DNA from: Guptibacillus spartinae
GTDB taxonomy: Bacteria > Bacillota > Bacilli > Bacillales > Guptibacillaceae
DNA: 64,000 bases
Direction: 5' to 3'
Assembly: GCF_028610625.1 (NCBI RefSeq)
Contig: NZ_JAQQWU010000012.1
Location: 1 to 64,000, forward strand
Part shown: piece after piece, positions 1 through 6,614 of the stretch
Numbering within the stretch: the first letter of the stretch is position 1
Layout: every line of letters begins with the position of its first letter
Position numbers and translations under genes: made by a program
Notes under the pieces: generated by a model
What the model saw: the letters and a program-made list of their open reading frames with translations, nothing else
The model's database searches: none
Told to the model about the DNA's origin: nothing

Positions 1-52
1 AGCTCCGAGATTCCGGAAAACTTGATTCCGAGATATTATAATCCTGTGATAA

Positions 53-235
53 TTAGGTATTATGGCTTTTCCCTAATCTTACCCCATTAACAACAACACC
101 AATTGACCCTGTAATAATAAATACATAGGTAATGAACAAAGGTGTTGAGGATAGCGTTTCAGTAAATAATCTAAACAAACCAACCGCAAAAATAAGAAAA
201 CTACCTATTAGTGCAACAACTATTCTATTCGTCAT
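53..235 (-). CDS. Small two-TM membrane protein (cassette 1)
   Basis: A 60-residue protein with two hydrophobic segments (about 5-23 and 32-52) and a short basic tail; I do not recognise the family. The start is the ATG preceded by GGAGGAGTGAAA; an in-frame upstream extension is possible but lacks a ribosome site. It is the only ORF of the duplicated cassette, and an identical gene lies 3.4 kb away. A terminator separates it from the next unit, so it probably has its own promoter in the 150-bp leader; TTGCAC with TATTAC at 17 bp is a weak candidate. Function unknown. Confidence 0.7.
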   Translation of the reverse strand: MTNRIVVALIGSFLIFAVGLFRLFTETLSSTPLFITYVFIITGSIGVVVNGVRLGKSHNT

Positions 236-380
236 TTTCACTCCTCCTAAATAAGTTATCTTCCCTTTCAAAAATTTAATGCTTTAAATGGAAATTCAAG
301 ATTCTATTTAGCAATCACCAACACATATGTAATACCAATTATTTCAAATTAGTGCAAACAACTCAATCTTTTCTTTCATA

Positions 381-412
381 CTAAAAGAAGCTTATCTTAT
401 TACAGATAAGCT
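381..412 (-). terminator. Terminator at cassette 1/2 boundary
   Basis: The minus-strand hairpin AGCTTATC/GATAAGCT is followed by TCTTTTAG. Its outer arm merges with the GCTCCGAG core, so terminator and boundary site overlap. Confidence 0.7.
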
Positions 413-442
413 CCGAGATTGTTGAATAGCTATAATCAATCA
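410..442 (+). repeat. Cassette boundary site S1
   Basis: Intact GCTCCGAG core followed by GATTGTTGAATAGC, the closest match here to the arm consensus. It lies at the 3' end of the lipoprotein gene. Confidence 0.65.
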
Positions 443-780
443 ATTAAACTGAAATTCGTATATACGTAGTAACCCTTTACTGCGACCTCACCGTTCCGTT
501 TTTTTCCATTATAGTACATTAATTCTAAAGTATCTTCGCCACCTTTTAAAACAAGCATATAACTTGAACCGATGGCATCCCATGTGTCAGTTCTCTTAGA
601 AGTGTTTATTTTGTCTATTATTTCTCCAACTCGGTTCTGATTGTTCGTTTCATACAATGTCTCACCCGAGTCATTGTTAACCACTTTAGCTTCAGTATAA
701 TGCTTTGTAATTAGTGGATCCTTGCTACAAGAGGCTAGTATGATAGTAATAATGAGAAGTAAAGGAGTAAAACTCTTCAT
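436..780 (-). CDS. Predicted lipoprotein of unknown function (cassette 2)
   Basis: A 114-residue protein with an N-terminal signal peptide and the lipobox LASC (cysteine 18), so it is probably anchored on the outer face of the membrane. The rest is hydrophilic, with a C-terminal half rich in short beta-like segments (YMLVLKGG, LELMYYNG, KGYYVYTNF). I do not recognise the family. The start ATG is supported by GAAAGGGGCTGACCTA upstream. It is the sole ORF between sites S1 and S2. Secreted or lipid-anchored small proteins are common cargo of accessory cassettes, but no function can be assigned. Confidence 0.7.
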   Translation of the reverse strand: MKSFTPLLLIITIILASCSKDPLITKHYTEAKVVNNDSGETLYETNNQNRVGEIIDKINTSKRTDTWDAIGSSYMLVLKGGEDTLELMYYNGKKRNGEVAVKGYYVYTNFSLID

Positions 781-874
781 TAGGTCAGCCCCTTTCTATA
801 CGACGTTTATGTATTTTCAAAGCCACTTGCACCAGAATCCTGCCGTCATTTATGCCTCGCTTACTCCCCCAAAC

Positions 875-908
875 GCTCCGAGATTGATGAACAATGAGAT
901 TGGCTTTC
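875..908 (+). repeat. Cassette boundary site S2
   Basis: Intact GCTCCGAG core followed by GATTGATGAACAATGAGATT. Unlike the other sites, no clear terminator hairpin abuts it on the left. Confidence 0.55.
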
Positions 909-1685
909 TTAAACAAAAATAGAATACTTAATCGGGTCGTTAAATCCTAATTTTTCTGCTAAATTTATTGATGAGTTATTTGCAACATCACAGTCCCAAC
1001 TTGGCCTAATATTATTTTCAAGGCTGTGTCTTATAAACGTATTTGCAAGTATTTTCGCTAAGCCCTTACCTCTGTAATTGTCGCTAGTAACTATATCAAT
1101 TTCAGCAAGTTCATCAGAACAAAAGATTGCAGAGCATTCACTTACTACTTTTTCATTATGTAAAATACAATATCCGAATCCTTTATCTATAAAATTAGAT
1201 ACAGAACCCCAATATTCTTCGTAATATTTTTTATTGAACTCATAACTATCCTCTATTAGTGCAGGTGTTATTCTATTTATGTAATAGTCTTTAGGAAGTT
1301 TAGAAAAACCTGATAGTTCATTTCCTTCTCCAAATTTATAGCTATACCGTCTTAATTGTTTGATTTCATTGTTAAGTAGGCGATTAATTATAGAATTCCA
1401 TTTTTCAGAGGAACTAAATAAAGTGAATCTTAGGTTGTCACTTTTCTTCTCTCGATATAAGTTAATAAGCTCCTGGTTGAAACCTTCATTTTTTTCACTT
1501 CCACATACAAAATATATTCCATTCTGTGTTTCTATTAGTATTGTGTTGGATAAGGTAGAATCTGTATAAACTTCGCCCTTAATATAGCCATCCAATACTG
1601 AATAGGCAAACGTTGGAACATTTATTTTTTCACTTTTTATAATCTCTTTAATTTCCAGATAGAAAGTCTGCTTAATTTTTTCCAT
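909..1685 (-). CDS. GNAT family N-acetyltransferase (cassette 3)
   Basis: A 258-residue protein whose C-terminal third is a GNAT acetyl-CoA-binding fold: YRGKGLA (about residues 204-210) matches the pyrophosphate-binding R/QxxGxG/A loop, and NNSSINLAEKLGF (about 237-249) matches the typical end of these domains. The N-terminal 110 residues are unassigned. The family transfers acetyl from acetyl-CoA to an amine; the substrate cannot be told. Start ATG follows AGAAAGGTGTATTCTA. Sole ORF of its cassette with its own terminator. Acetyltransferases are frequent cargo of gene-cassette systems, often for drug or stress resistance, which is suggestive only. Confidence 0.8.
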   Translation of the reverse strand: MEKIKQTFYLEIKEIIKSEKINVPTFAYSVLDGYIKGEVYTDSTLSNTILIETQNGIYFVCGSEKNEGFNQELINLYREKKSDNLRFTLFSSSEKWNSIINRLLNNEIKQLRRYSYKFGEGNELSGFSKLPKDYYINRITPALIEDSYEFNKKYYEEYWGSVSNFIDKGFGYCILHNEKVVSECSAIFCSDELAEIDIVTSDNYRGKGLAKILANTFIRHSLENNIRPSWDCDVANNSSINLAEKLGFNDPIKYSIFV

Positions 1686-1817
1686 TAGAATACACCTTTC
1701 TACTTTAGTAATTTGTGTGGTAATTTCATAAGCAATTCAGGTGATATGATTCGATTAAACTACTACTAATCAATTCCAATTATTTCAAAACAAAATCACT
1801 TACTCAACCTCTTTTTG

Positions 1818-1854
1818 AAAAAAAGACGTAATTCCTTAGTGCGGAATTACGTCT
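1818..1854 (-). terminator. Terminator at the start of cassette 4 leader
   Basis: Twelve-bp perfect stem AGACGTAATTCC with a 7-nt loop, followed on the minus strand by TTTTTTTC. It lies between the boundary core at 1906 and the GNAT gene, so it ends transcripts from cassette 4. Confidence 0.75.
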
Positions 1855-1905
1855 GATTAATGAGTATCGTTCTTGAACATTACACTGCTTTGATATTACA
1901 GAATC

Positions 1906-1941
1906 GCTCCGAGTTTGTGGAAGACTAGATTTCAAGACAAA
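1906..1941 (+). repeat. Cassette boundary site S3
   Basis: Intact GCTCCGAG core followed by TTTGTGGAAGACTAGATTTC, close to the consensus arm. It abuts the 3' end of the cassette 4 gene. Confidence 0.65.
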
Positions 1942-1944
1942 CTC

Positions 1945-2394
1945 CTACACTTTATGACTTTTAAAACTTTGGAATGCTTTCACAGCCTCGTTATTAGGAT
2001 CTTTGCTTAAAATGATTGCACATACTTCTTTCAGTTCTTGATTTGAAATTAGTTTATTGGGAATTGAACCAAAGAATAATAACATCTCTCTATAAGCTAG
2101 ATAATTAGGAGAAAGTTCTATTGCCCTTCTTGTATGGAATAATCCTGATTTGTATGCGCCTTTATAGTCTTTAAAAACATGACACATGAGGTTACAAGCT
2201 ATACGATGTAACCTACTATCTTCTTCACTGCTTAGAAGGTAATAAATGAATGTATAAACACTAATATCTTTTTCTTCAAATGCTATTACCATTATTTCAT
2301 TTGCAAATTCATCCATATCCATTTCGTGTTTAATAACACTAGCTTCTTCAAAATCACCATTTGAAATAAGCTTGGACAAGTTAGATTTTTTCAA
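1945..2394 (-). CDS. TPR-like helical protein of unknown function (cassette 4)
   Basis: With a TTG start preceded by AAAGGGGG at 10 nt, this is a 149-residue, probably all-helical cytoplasmic protein. The C-terminal part (YHTRRAIEL-like FHTRRAIELSPN, then CAIILSKDPNN) looks like degenerate tetratricopeptide repeats. An upstream ATG would add 34 residues, but that extension would translate the inverted cassette half-site, so I prefer the internal start. I do not recognise a named family. Similar small helical proteins occur in Bacillus accessory regions, so a protein-binding or immunity role is possible but unproven. Confidence 0.6.
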   Translation of the reverse strand: MKKSNLSKLISNGDFEEASVIKHEMDMDEFANEIMVIAFEEKDISVYTFIYYLLSSEEDSRLHRIACNLMCHVFKDYKGAYKSGLFHTRRAIELSPNYLAYREMLLFFGSIPNKLISNQELKEVCAIILSKDPNNEAVKAFQSFKSHKV

Positions 2395-2463
2395 AATAAG
2401 CAAGCCCCCTTTCCTAATAAACCTACGAAATCCATCCAATTTAGTTTCATACAAGCGAATGTT

Positions 2464-2486
2464 TTGAAACTGAGTCTTCAACAATC
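2464..2486 (-). repeat. Inverted cassette half-site
   Basis: On the minus strand this reads GATTGTTGAAGACTCAG and continues TTTCAA. It is the boundary-site arm in opposite orientation, without the GCTCCGAG core. It matches 21 of 23 bases with the left arm of the site beside the recombinase (5074-5096). Confidence 0.55.
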
Positions 2487-2504
2487 TTTTCCCCATTCTT
2501 TATT

Positions 2505-2538
2505 AAAAAAAATGCGACTATTCTTAATGAATAATCGC
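2505..2538 (-). terminator. Terminator at cassette 4/5 boundary
   Basis: Hairpin GCGATTATTC/GAATAGTCGC (one G-U pair) followed by ATTTTTTTT on the minus strand. It ends the methyltransferase cassette and merges with the GCTCCGA core. Confidence 0.85.
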
Positions 2539-2572
2539 TCCGATAATCTTAAAGACTTGAAATCAAGATAAA
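2537..2572 (+). repeat. Cassette boundary site S4
   Basis: GCTCCGA core followed by AAAGACTTGAAATCAAGAT a few bases later; CTTGAAATCAAG is itself palindromic. Confidence 0.6.
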
Positions 2573-2585
2573 TAATAAAATTATT

Positions 2586-3377
2586 TTACTTTCTACCGAG
2601 CTTTACAGATACATTTACAGTCTCTCTTAACTCACCAGTGGTAGAAAACTCCGATAATGACTCTTTGACCTCTTTTTCAAACTCCTTAATTTTATTGCCC
2701 AGAAACCGTCTTGCCCCATATGAAGTGGAGTATAAGTTTCCTAGAATTGACTCAACTGTCCAATTGATCTCATACGTAGGTAAAGTATATACTTCAACTT
2801 CAAATTTTGAATTTGATATAACTTCTTCGTGGCTAATAATTGGATGAGTATAGGTGGATTTACCTGCTCTCCGTTCTTTCCCATACCATTTTTCTATGAG
2901 TTCATTCAGTTTTACTTGCCAAGGTTCTAGCGATTTATCTGGATCATAATCATCAATGATAGCCACTCCACCACCGTAGGGAATTAAGTCGTATAACTCC
3001 TCCAAAACCCTGGGTCTGTCCATCCAATGAAAAGCCTTTGCTATTGTCACAATAGTGAATTGGTCATTATGTAATTCTTTATATTGTTCTAGCGTTCCAT
3101 TAAACCACTGAATCTGCCCTACCCTCCACTCTTGGTGAAGACGTTTTGCCTCATTAATCATTTCTGGTTCTATATCTATACCTACTATTTTATTACACCA
3201 ATCCGAGAACCTTACTGTGAGTTGACCTGTACCACTACCTAGATCAAGGAGGTTTTGCTCCCCATTAAGCGAAAAATGCTCCACCAAAAACCTTATTAGA
3301 GATGCTGGATACATTGGTCTGTATCTTGAATAAAAACTTGCTGCATCCTTAAACAAATCTGTTCCATACTTCTCCAA
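2586..3377 (-). CDS. Class I SAM-dependent methyltransferase (cassette 5)
   Basis: A 263-residue protein with the Rossmann S-adenosylmethionine site: motif I LLDLGSGTGQL (about 43-53), acidic motif VGIDIEPEMI (about 65-74) and a later TIVTIAKAFHWMD stretch as in UbiE/Methyltransf_11-type enzymes. It transfers a methyl group from SAM to an unknown small molecule. The TTG start is supported by GGGAGGGTAATTAA. It is the only ORF of its unit and is followed by a strong terminator. SAM methyltransferases of this type are common passengers in Bacillus genomic islands. Confidence 0.8.
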   Translation of the reverse strand: MEKYGTDLFKDAASFYSRYRPMYPASLIRFLVEHFSLNGEQNLLDLGSGTGQLTVRFSDWCNKIVGIDIEPEMINEAKRLHQEWRVGQIQWFNGTLEQYKELHNDQFTIVTIAKAFHWMDRPRVLEELYDLIPYGGGVAIIDDYDPDKSLEPWQVKLNELIEKWYGKERRAGKSTYTHPIISHEEVISNSKFEVEVYTLPTYEINWTVESILGNLYSTSYGARRFLGNKIKEFEKEVKESLSEFSTTGELRETVNVSVKLGRK

Positions 3378-3493
3378 TTAATTACCCTCCCGTAAGAATC
3401 TTATATTCATACACTATTTTTTTCTCCTATTGTTCGAGAATAGCTCCGAGATTCCGGAAAACTTGATTCCGAGATATTATAATCCTGTGATAA

Positions 3494-3676
3494 TTAGGTA
3501 TTATGGCTTTTCCCTAATCTTACCCCATTAACAACAACACCAATTGACCCTGTAATAATAAATACATAGGTAATGAACAAAGGTGTTGAGGATAGCGTTT
3601 CAGTAAATAATCTAAACAAACCAACCGCAAAAATAAGAAAACTACCTATTAGTGCAACAACTATTCTATTCGTCAT
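3494..3676 (-). CDS. Small two-TM membrane protein, duplicate (cassette 6)
   Basis: Identical at DNA and protein level to the cassette 1 gene: 60 residues, two membrane segments, GGAGGAGTGAAA before the ATG. Perfect identity including non-coding flanks points to a recent copy or re-insertion event rather than selection on the protein. Function unknown. Confidence 0.7.
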   Translation of the reverse strand: MTNRIVVALIGSFLIFAVGLFRLFTETLSSTPLFITYVFIITGSIGVVVNGVRLGKSHNT

Positions 3677-3821
3677 TTTCACTCCTCCTAAATAAGTTAT
3701 CTTCCCTTTCAAAAATTTAATGCTTTAAATGGAAATTCAAGATTCTATTTAGCAATCACCAACACATATGTAATACCAATTATTTCAAATTAGTGCAAAC
3801 AACTCAATCTTTTCTTTCATA

Positions 3822-3853
3822 CTAAAAGAAGCTTATCTTATTACAGATAAGCT
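3822..3853 (-). terminator. Terminator inside repeat copy B
   Basis: Same hairpin AGCTTATC/GATAAGCT as in copy A, merging with the GCTCCGAG core on its right. Confidence 0.7.
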
Positions 3854-4128
3854 CCGAGTTAATGCAAGACTTGAAATCTAATCTATCAACGGAAGGTCAA
3901 TAACTACGTCAAGATAAAAACTAAGCATTTTCTTTTATTTCTTTTAATAGTTCAATTGAACTCATTTACCTTTCAGAGGGTAATTTCCAGCATCTCCTTC
4001 AATGATTGATAATCGCGTAGTTAAAAAAGCGATTCCCTAGATTAAAGAATCGCCCTGTTTCTGTAAGATTTAATTTTAAGATATTATTAAAAACTGCCCA
4101 ATAATTCTTAACGAGTTTATCTAAGTGA
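3851..4128 (-). other. Near-empty cassette 7 and boundary site S6
   Basis: GCTCCGAG followed by TTAATGCAAGACTTGAAATC forms site S6. The 200-bp unit beyond it holds no normal gene, only a 14-codon minus-strand ORF (MSSIELLKEIKENA) behind GAAAGGTAA. It may be a truncated cassette, a peptide cassette or a regulatory cassette. A degenerate site S7 (GCCCTG then TAAGATTTAATTTTAAGAT) ends it near 4052. Confidence 0.45.
4023..4053 (-). terminator. Terminator at cassette 7/8 boundary
   Basis: Stem GCGATTC/GAATCGC followed by TTTTTTAA on the minus strand. It ends transcripts of the cassette 8 membrane-protein gene. Confidence 0.75.
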
Positions 4129-4557
4129 TCACTTTCGATAAGCTTGTAAAAATGCCGAAGTCAAAAATGTACATGCTCCCCATAAAATCCAAGCAGCTCC
4201 CAAGCCTACAACTTTCCATTCTGTTCCATAAATAGGGGTTAACCAAGTAATACATATTCCATCACAGAAAGTTGCAACTGCTAATCCGAATGCGGTGGCA
4301 GGAACATATTGTTTAGGAACTAACTTACACATGAATATAATTAATTTTACACCATACCAAGCAAAAAGCATTCCTAAGACGAAAGCCCCAATACCTGCTA
4401 AACCACCAAATAGTCCTATTCTTCCACCAAGTTGAACAGTCATTGCCCCTAAAAACCAAAATACTAACCCTATAATAGTTATTATAAAGGTTTGTCTTCT
4501 AGAAAAGGGGAACTTTTCTTTTGTTTCTACTTGACTCGTTGCAATGATAAGCACCAC
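4129..4557 (-). CDS. Hypothetical integral membrane protein (cassette 8)
   Basis: About 140 residues with hydrophobic segments near 24-43, 48-72, 84-105 and 112-136 and short charged ends, so probably a four-TM inner-membrane protein. I do not recognise the family. The start is uncertain: GTG codons follow GGATAG directly, and no ATG is available. Upstream lie a perfect palindrome covering a possible promoter and the remains of a divergent TetR-type regulator gene. This suggests the gene was once controlled by that repressor, as with small efflux or stress membrane proteins. Confidence 0.6.
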   Translation of the reverse strand: MVLIIATSQVETKEKFPFSRRQTFIITIIGLVFWFLGAMTVQLGGRIGLFGGLAGIGAFVLGMLFAWYGVKLIIFMCKLVPKQYVPATAFGLAVATFCDGICITWLTPIYGTEWKVVGLGAAWILWGACTFLTSAFLQAYRK

Positions 4558-4570
4558 CTATCCAATTTTA

Positions 4571-4610
4571 TGTAGTACATGCTACATAAATAAATGTAGC
4601 ATGTACTACA
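4571..4610. promoter_or_regulatory. Perfect 16-bp palindromic operator
   Basis: Arms TGTAGTACATGCTACA and TGTAGCATGTACTACA flank an 8-bp AT spacer. On the minus strand they overlap a possible promoter (TTGTAC, 17 bp, TACATT) upstream of the membrane-protein gene. No U-run follows, so it is more likely a repressor site than a terminator. Confidence 0.6.
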
Positions 4611-4634
4611 CTTTTGTACAAGAGGTCTTTTTTT

Positions 4635-4883
4635 ATGAAAAAAGGAGAAAAGAAGAAGCAATAATTGATTAAAATCACGAAAAACTTTGTACTTTAAAAC
4701 GACTTGGATAAAGCTCGCTTACGTAATCTTTCAGAAGCATCTGGTACATGTAATCGTTTGCTACTGCATCACTTTATAAACAAAGAATACTTAATGACAA
4801 ACTTAATCCATATGTTAAAGTCTCAACAATCTGGACCACTTCCACTAAAGTCTTTGGTTCCTTTTGGTTCCTCCTTTAAGTAA
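4635..4883 (+). pseudogene. TetR-family regulator remnant
   Basis: One reading frame from ATG gives MKKGEKKKQ, stop, LIKITKNFVL, stop, then an uninterrupted stretch with LRNLSEASGTCNRLLLHHF and NKEYLM. That matches the recognition-helix half of a TetR HTH (typically IAEASGTSNRLLLHHF then KExLL). Two in-frame TAA codons and loss of most of the ligand domain show decay. A further fragment in another frame (KEEPYYSILSALEQ, ending near 4990) may be more of the same gene. It is divergent from the membrane-protein gene with the palindrome between, the usual layout for autoregulated TetR repressors. Confidence 0.6.
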
Positions 4884-5073
4884 GATAAAAAAAAGCCCTA
4901 AGTGAAACTCTATTTACGTCTTTGGTTGAAACTCATGGTACAAAAAAAGAGGAACCTTATTATTCGATATTGAGCGCATTAGAGCAATAAAAGTATAGAT
5001 AGGAACTAACTGTACGTATTCATTAGATGTATTAGGGACAAGTTTTATTATGGTTTTTATTTAAACTGATGTC

Positions 5074-5125
5074 TCGAAACTGAGTCTTCCACAATCCTGC
5101 CCGATTGTTGAATATTAATCATTTC
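5074..5125 (+). repeat. Palindromic boundary site S8 next to the recombinase
   Basis: Left arm ends TTCCACAATC and right arm begins GATTGTTGAA (9 of 10 bases inverted), separated by CTGCCC. The left arm extends as an inverted copy of the cassette arm (TCGAAACTGAGTC). Paired inverted arms around a 6-bp spacer are typical of tyrosine-recombinase core sites. The position between recombinase and first cassette is that of an attI. Confidence 0.5.
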
Positions 5126-5267
5126 AAATATTTGTATTTCCCACAAGACTTTTCTTCTCAATAGCAAGATCAAATTTGTTCATTAACAGTACACACCTAA
5201 CTATAAAGCTGGTCGTTTTTGTCAATAATGATGAAGACAAATTGCTTTTAAAATTGAGGTGTGCATA

Positions 5268-6401
5268 TTGAAAGGATCAATCAAAAAAAGAGGGAAAACC
5301 TATTCTGTTCGCTATGATGCAGGTATACATCCTGAAACAGGGAAACGAAATCAAAAATCTAAAGGTGGATTTCAAAACCGAAAGGATGCTGAGCGATTTC
5401 TGACTGAGAAACTTTTTGAGCTAAACAGTGACAACTTTTTCCTGCCCCAAAAGGAATATTTCAAACCATTTTTACTGGACTGGTTTGAAACCAAGTATAA
5501 GAAGAATGTATCGATCCGTACCTGGGAAGGACGCGAATACATGCTTCATAAGCATTTGATTCCCAAATTTGCACACTACAAACTTCAAGATATCACGACA
5601 TACGAATTGGATGCATTCTATGCAAATAAAGTGGAATCTGGCCTATCTCCTAAAACAGTGAAGGACTTACATAACTTAATGAATTTATGCCTTTCTCAGG
5701 CCGTTAAATGGGGTTATTTAAAATATAATCCTGCAAGAGATGCTTCGCCGCCTCGGTTGGTCGAGAAGGAAATTCAAACTTGGGATTATGACACAGCAAG
5801 ATTGTTTTTACACGTGGCGAAAAAAGAAGGAAAAGATGCGTTTTATACCGTGGCTGTATTTACAGGAATGCGAAGAGGTGAATTATTGGGATTGAAATGG
5901 GCAGATGTGAACTTCAAACAAAAGAAATTATATATTCAACGCTCTCTTTCCTACACTAAATCAGAAGGTTATCTATTGAAGAACACAAAAACCTCTAAAT
6001 CTAAACGCCAGATCTCCATTTCAACACAAATCGTCGAAGCATTAATAGAACATCGAAAAAAACAAAACGAACTAAAAGAAATGTTGCGGGAAGGATACGA
6101 AGACCTTGACCTGGTCTTCCCTAATCAATTTGGTGGGTTTAAAAACCCGGACAATCTTCGACGAGAATTCAATGGTTTAGTCCAAAAAGCGAAGGTTCAC
6201 CGAATTACCATTCACGGTTTACGCCACACACACGCGACCTGGTTGTTGAAAAACGGCATAAACCCTAAAGTGGTGTCGGAACGTTTAGGTCATAATGACG
6301 TAAGTATTACGTTGAAGACTTACTCCCACGTCTCATCTGATCTCCAAGAGGAAGCAGCCGATAAATTGGAGGAGTCGTATAACGAGTGGACATCTAAGTA
6401 A
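5268..6401 (+). CDS. Tyrosine site-specific recombinase (phage/ICE-type integrase)
   Basis: A 377-residue integrase using the TTG start behind GAGGTGTGCATA; the GTG three codons earlier lies inside that ribosome site. N-terminal about 50 residues look like an AP2-like arm-binding domain (KKRGKTYSVRYDAG). A SAM-like core-binding domain follows (about 60-160), then the catalytic domain with R202 (TGMRRGE), H316/R319 (HGLRHTH), H342 (LGHND) and nucleophile Y352 (LKTYSHV). All catalytic residues are present, so it should be active. It reads toward tRNA-Ala, whose 3' end lies about 105 bp downstream: the usual geometry for integration into a tRNA gene. Whether it also moves the cassettes is inference. 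Confidence 0.92.
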   Translation: MKGSIKKRGKTYSVRYDAGIHPETGKRNQKSKGGFQNRKDAERFLTEKLFELNSDNFFLPQKEYFKPFLLDWFETKYKKNVSIRTWEGREYMLHKHLIPKFAHYKLQDITTYELDAFYANKVESGLSPKTVKDLHNLMNLCLSQAVKWGYLKYNPARDASPPRLVEKEIQTWDYDTARLFLHVAKKEGKDAFYTVAVFTGMRRGELLGLKWADVNFKQKKLYIQRSLSYTKSEGYLLKNTKTSKSKRQISISTQIVEALIEHRKKQNELKEMLREGYEDLDLVFPNQFGGFKNPDNLRREFNGLVQKAKVHRITIHGLRHTHATWLLKNGINPKVVSERLGHNDVSITLKTYSHVSSDLQEEAADKLEESYNEWTSK

Positions 6402-6470
6402 ATCTGTATGCCCAATTCGTGAACATTCGTGAACAACTTTTCATTAACCCCAAAAAGCGAAAAATGGACA

Positions 6471-6500
6471 AAAGAAAAAACCCTTGCTAGGCAAGGGTTT
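6471..6500 (-). terminator. Terminator of tRNA-Ala
   Basis: Minus-strand hairpin AAACCCTTGC/GCAAGGGTTT with a 3-nt loop, followed by TTTCTTTTG, just beyond the tRNA 3' end. Confidence 0.85.
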
Positions 6501-6507
6501 GCATCGA

Positions 6508-6580
6508 TGGAGCATAGCGGGCTCGAACCGCTGACCTCTACACTGCCAGTGTAGCGCTCTCCCAGCTGAGCTAATGCCCC
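6508..6580 (-). tRNA. tRNA-Ala (anticodon GGC)
   Basis: A 73-nt cloverleaf: acceptor GGGGCAT pairs ATGCTCC (one G-U), D-arm GCTC..GAGC, anticodon stem CTACA/TGTAG with loop CTGGCAG (anticodon GGC, reading GCC/GCU), T-arm AGCGG TTCGAGC CCGCT, discriminator A. CCA is not encoded. The neighbouring integrase suggests this 3' end is an attachment site; no second copy of the 3' end is visible to the left inside the window. Confidence 0.95.
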
Positions 6581-6614
6581 GTATAATGACAGCGATTTCC
6601 TGTCGACAAGATTT

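Larger units (their letters stand above)
1..417 (-). repeat. 417-bp exact direct repeat, copy A (whole cassette)
   Basis: Base-for-base identical, by eye, to the second copy 3441 bp to the right. Both copies begin at AGCTCCGAG and end at GCTCCGAG, and divergence begins at the next base. The duplicated block is therefore one complete cassette plus the flanking cores. The window begins on its first base. Confidence 0.95.
3442..3858 (-). repeat. 417-bp exact direct repeat, copy B (whole cassette)
   Basis: Second copy of the window-edge cassette, identical over its whole length. It includes the core at each end (near 3443 and 3851), the leader, the gene and the terminator (3822-3853). Sequence beyond each end is unrelated to copy A. 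Confidence 0.95.
1..5125 (-). mobile_element. Candidate integron-like array of single-gene cassettes
   Basis: Eight consecutive units are delimited by copies of a site with core GCTCCGA(G), starting near 2, 410, 875, 1906, 2537, 3443 and 3851, with degenerate copies near 4052 and 5097. Right of the core the copies share a loose GATTGTTGAAGAC arm, often followed by a TTGATTTCAA-like stretch. Left of most cores lies a hairpin with an A-run, which on the minus strand is a U-tailed terminator. Read on the minus strand each unit is leader, ORF, site, terminator. Every intact ORF is on the minus strand, and the recombinase at the right end is divergent. One unit is duplicated exactly. The cassette structure is seen; mobility is inferred. 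The array may continue left of the window. Confidence 0.6.

Noticed and set aside
1-5125. Classical integron attC sites with GTTRRRY/RYYYAAC boxes.
   Set aside because: The arm contains GTTGAAG, which is close but breaks the pyrimidine rule, and no paired R/L boxes were found. The recombinase also lacks obvious IntI features.
1-5260. A second attachment repeat of the tRNA-Ala 3' end.
   Set aside because: No copy of the tRNA 3' sequence was seen left of the integrase; the far island end is probably outside the window.
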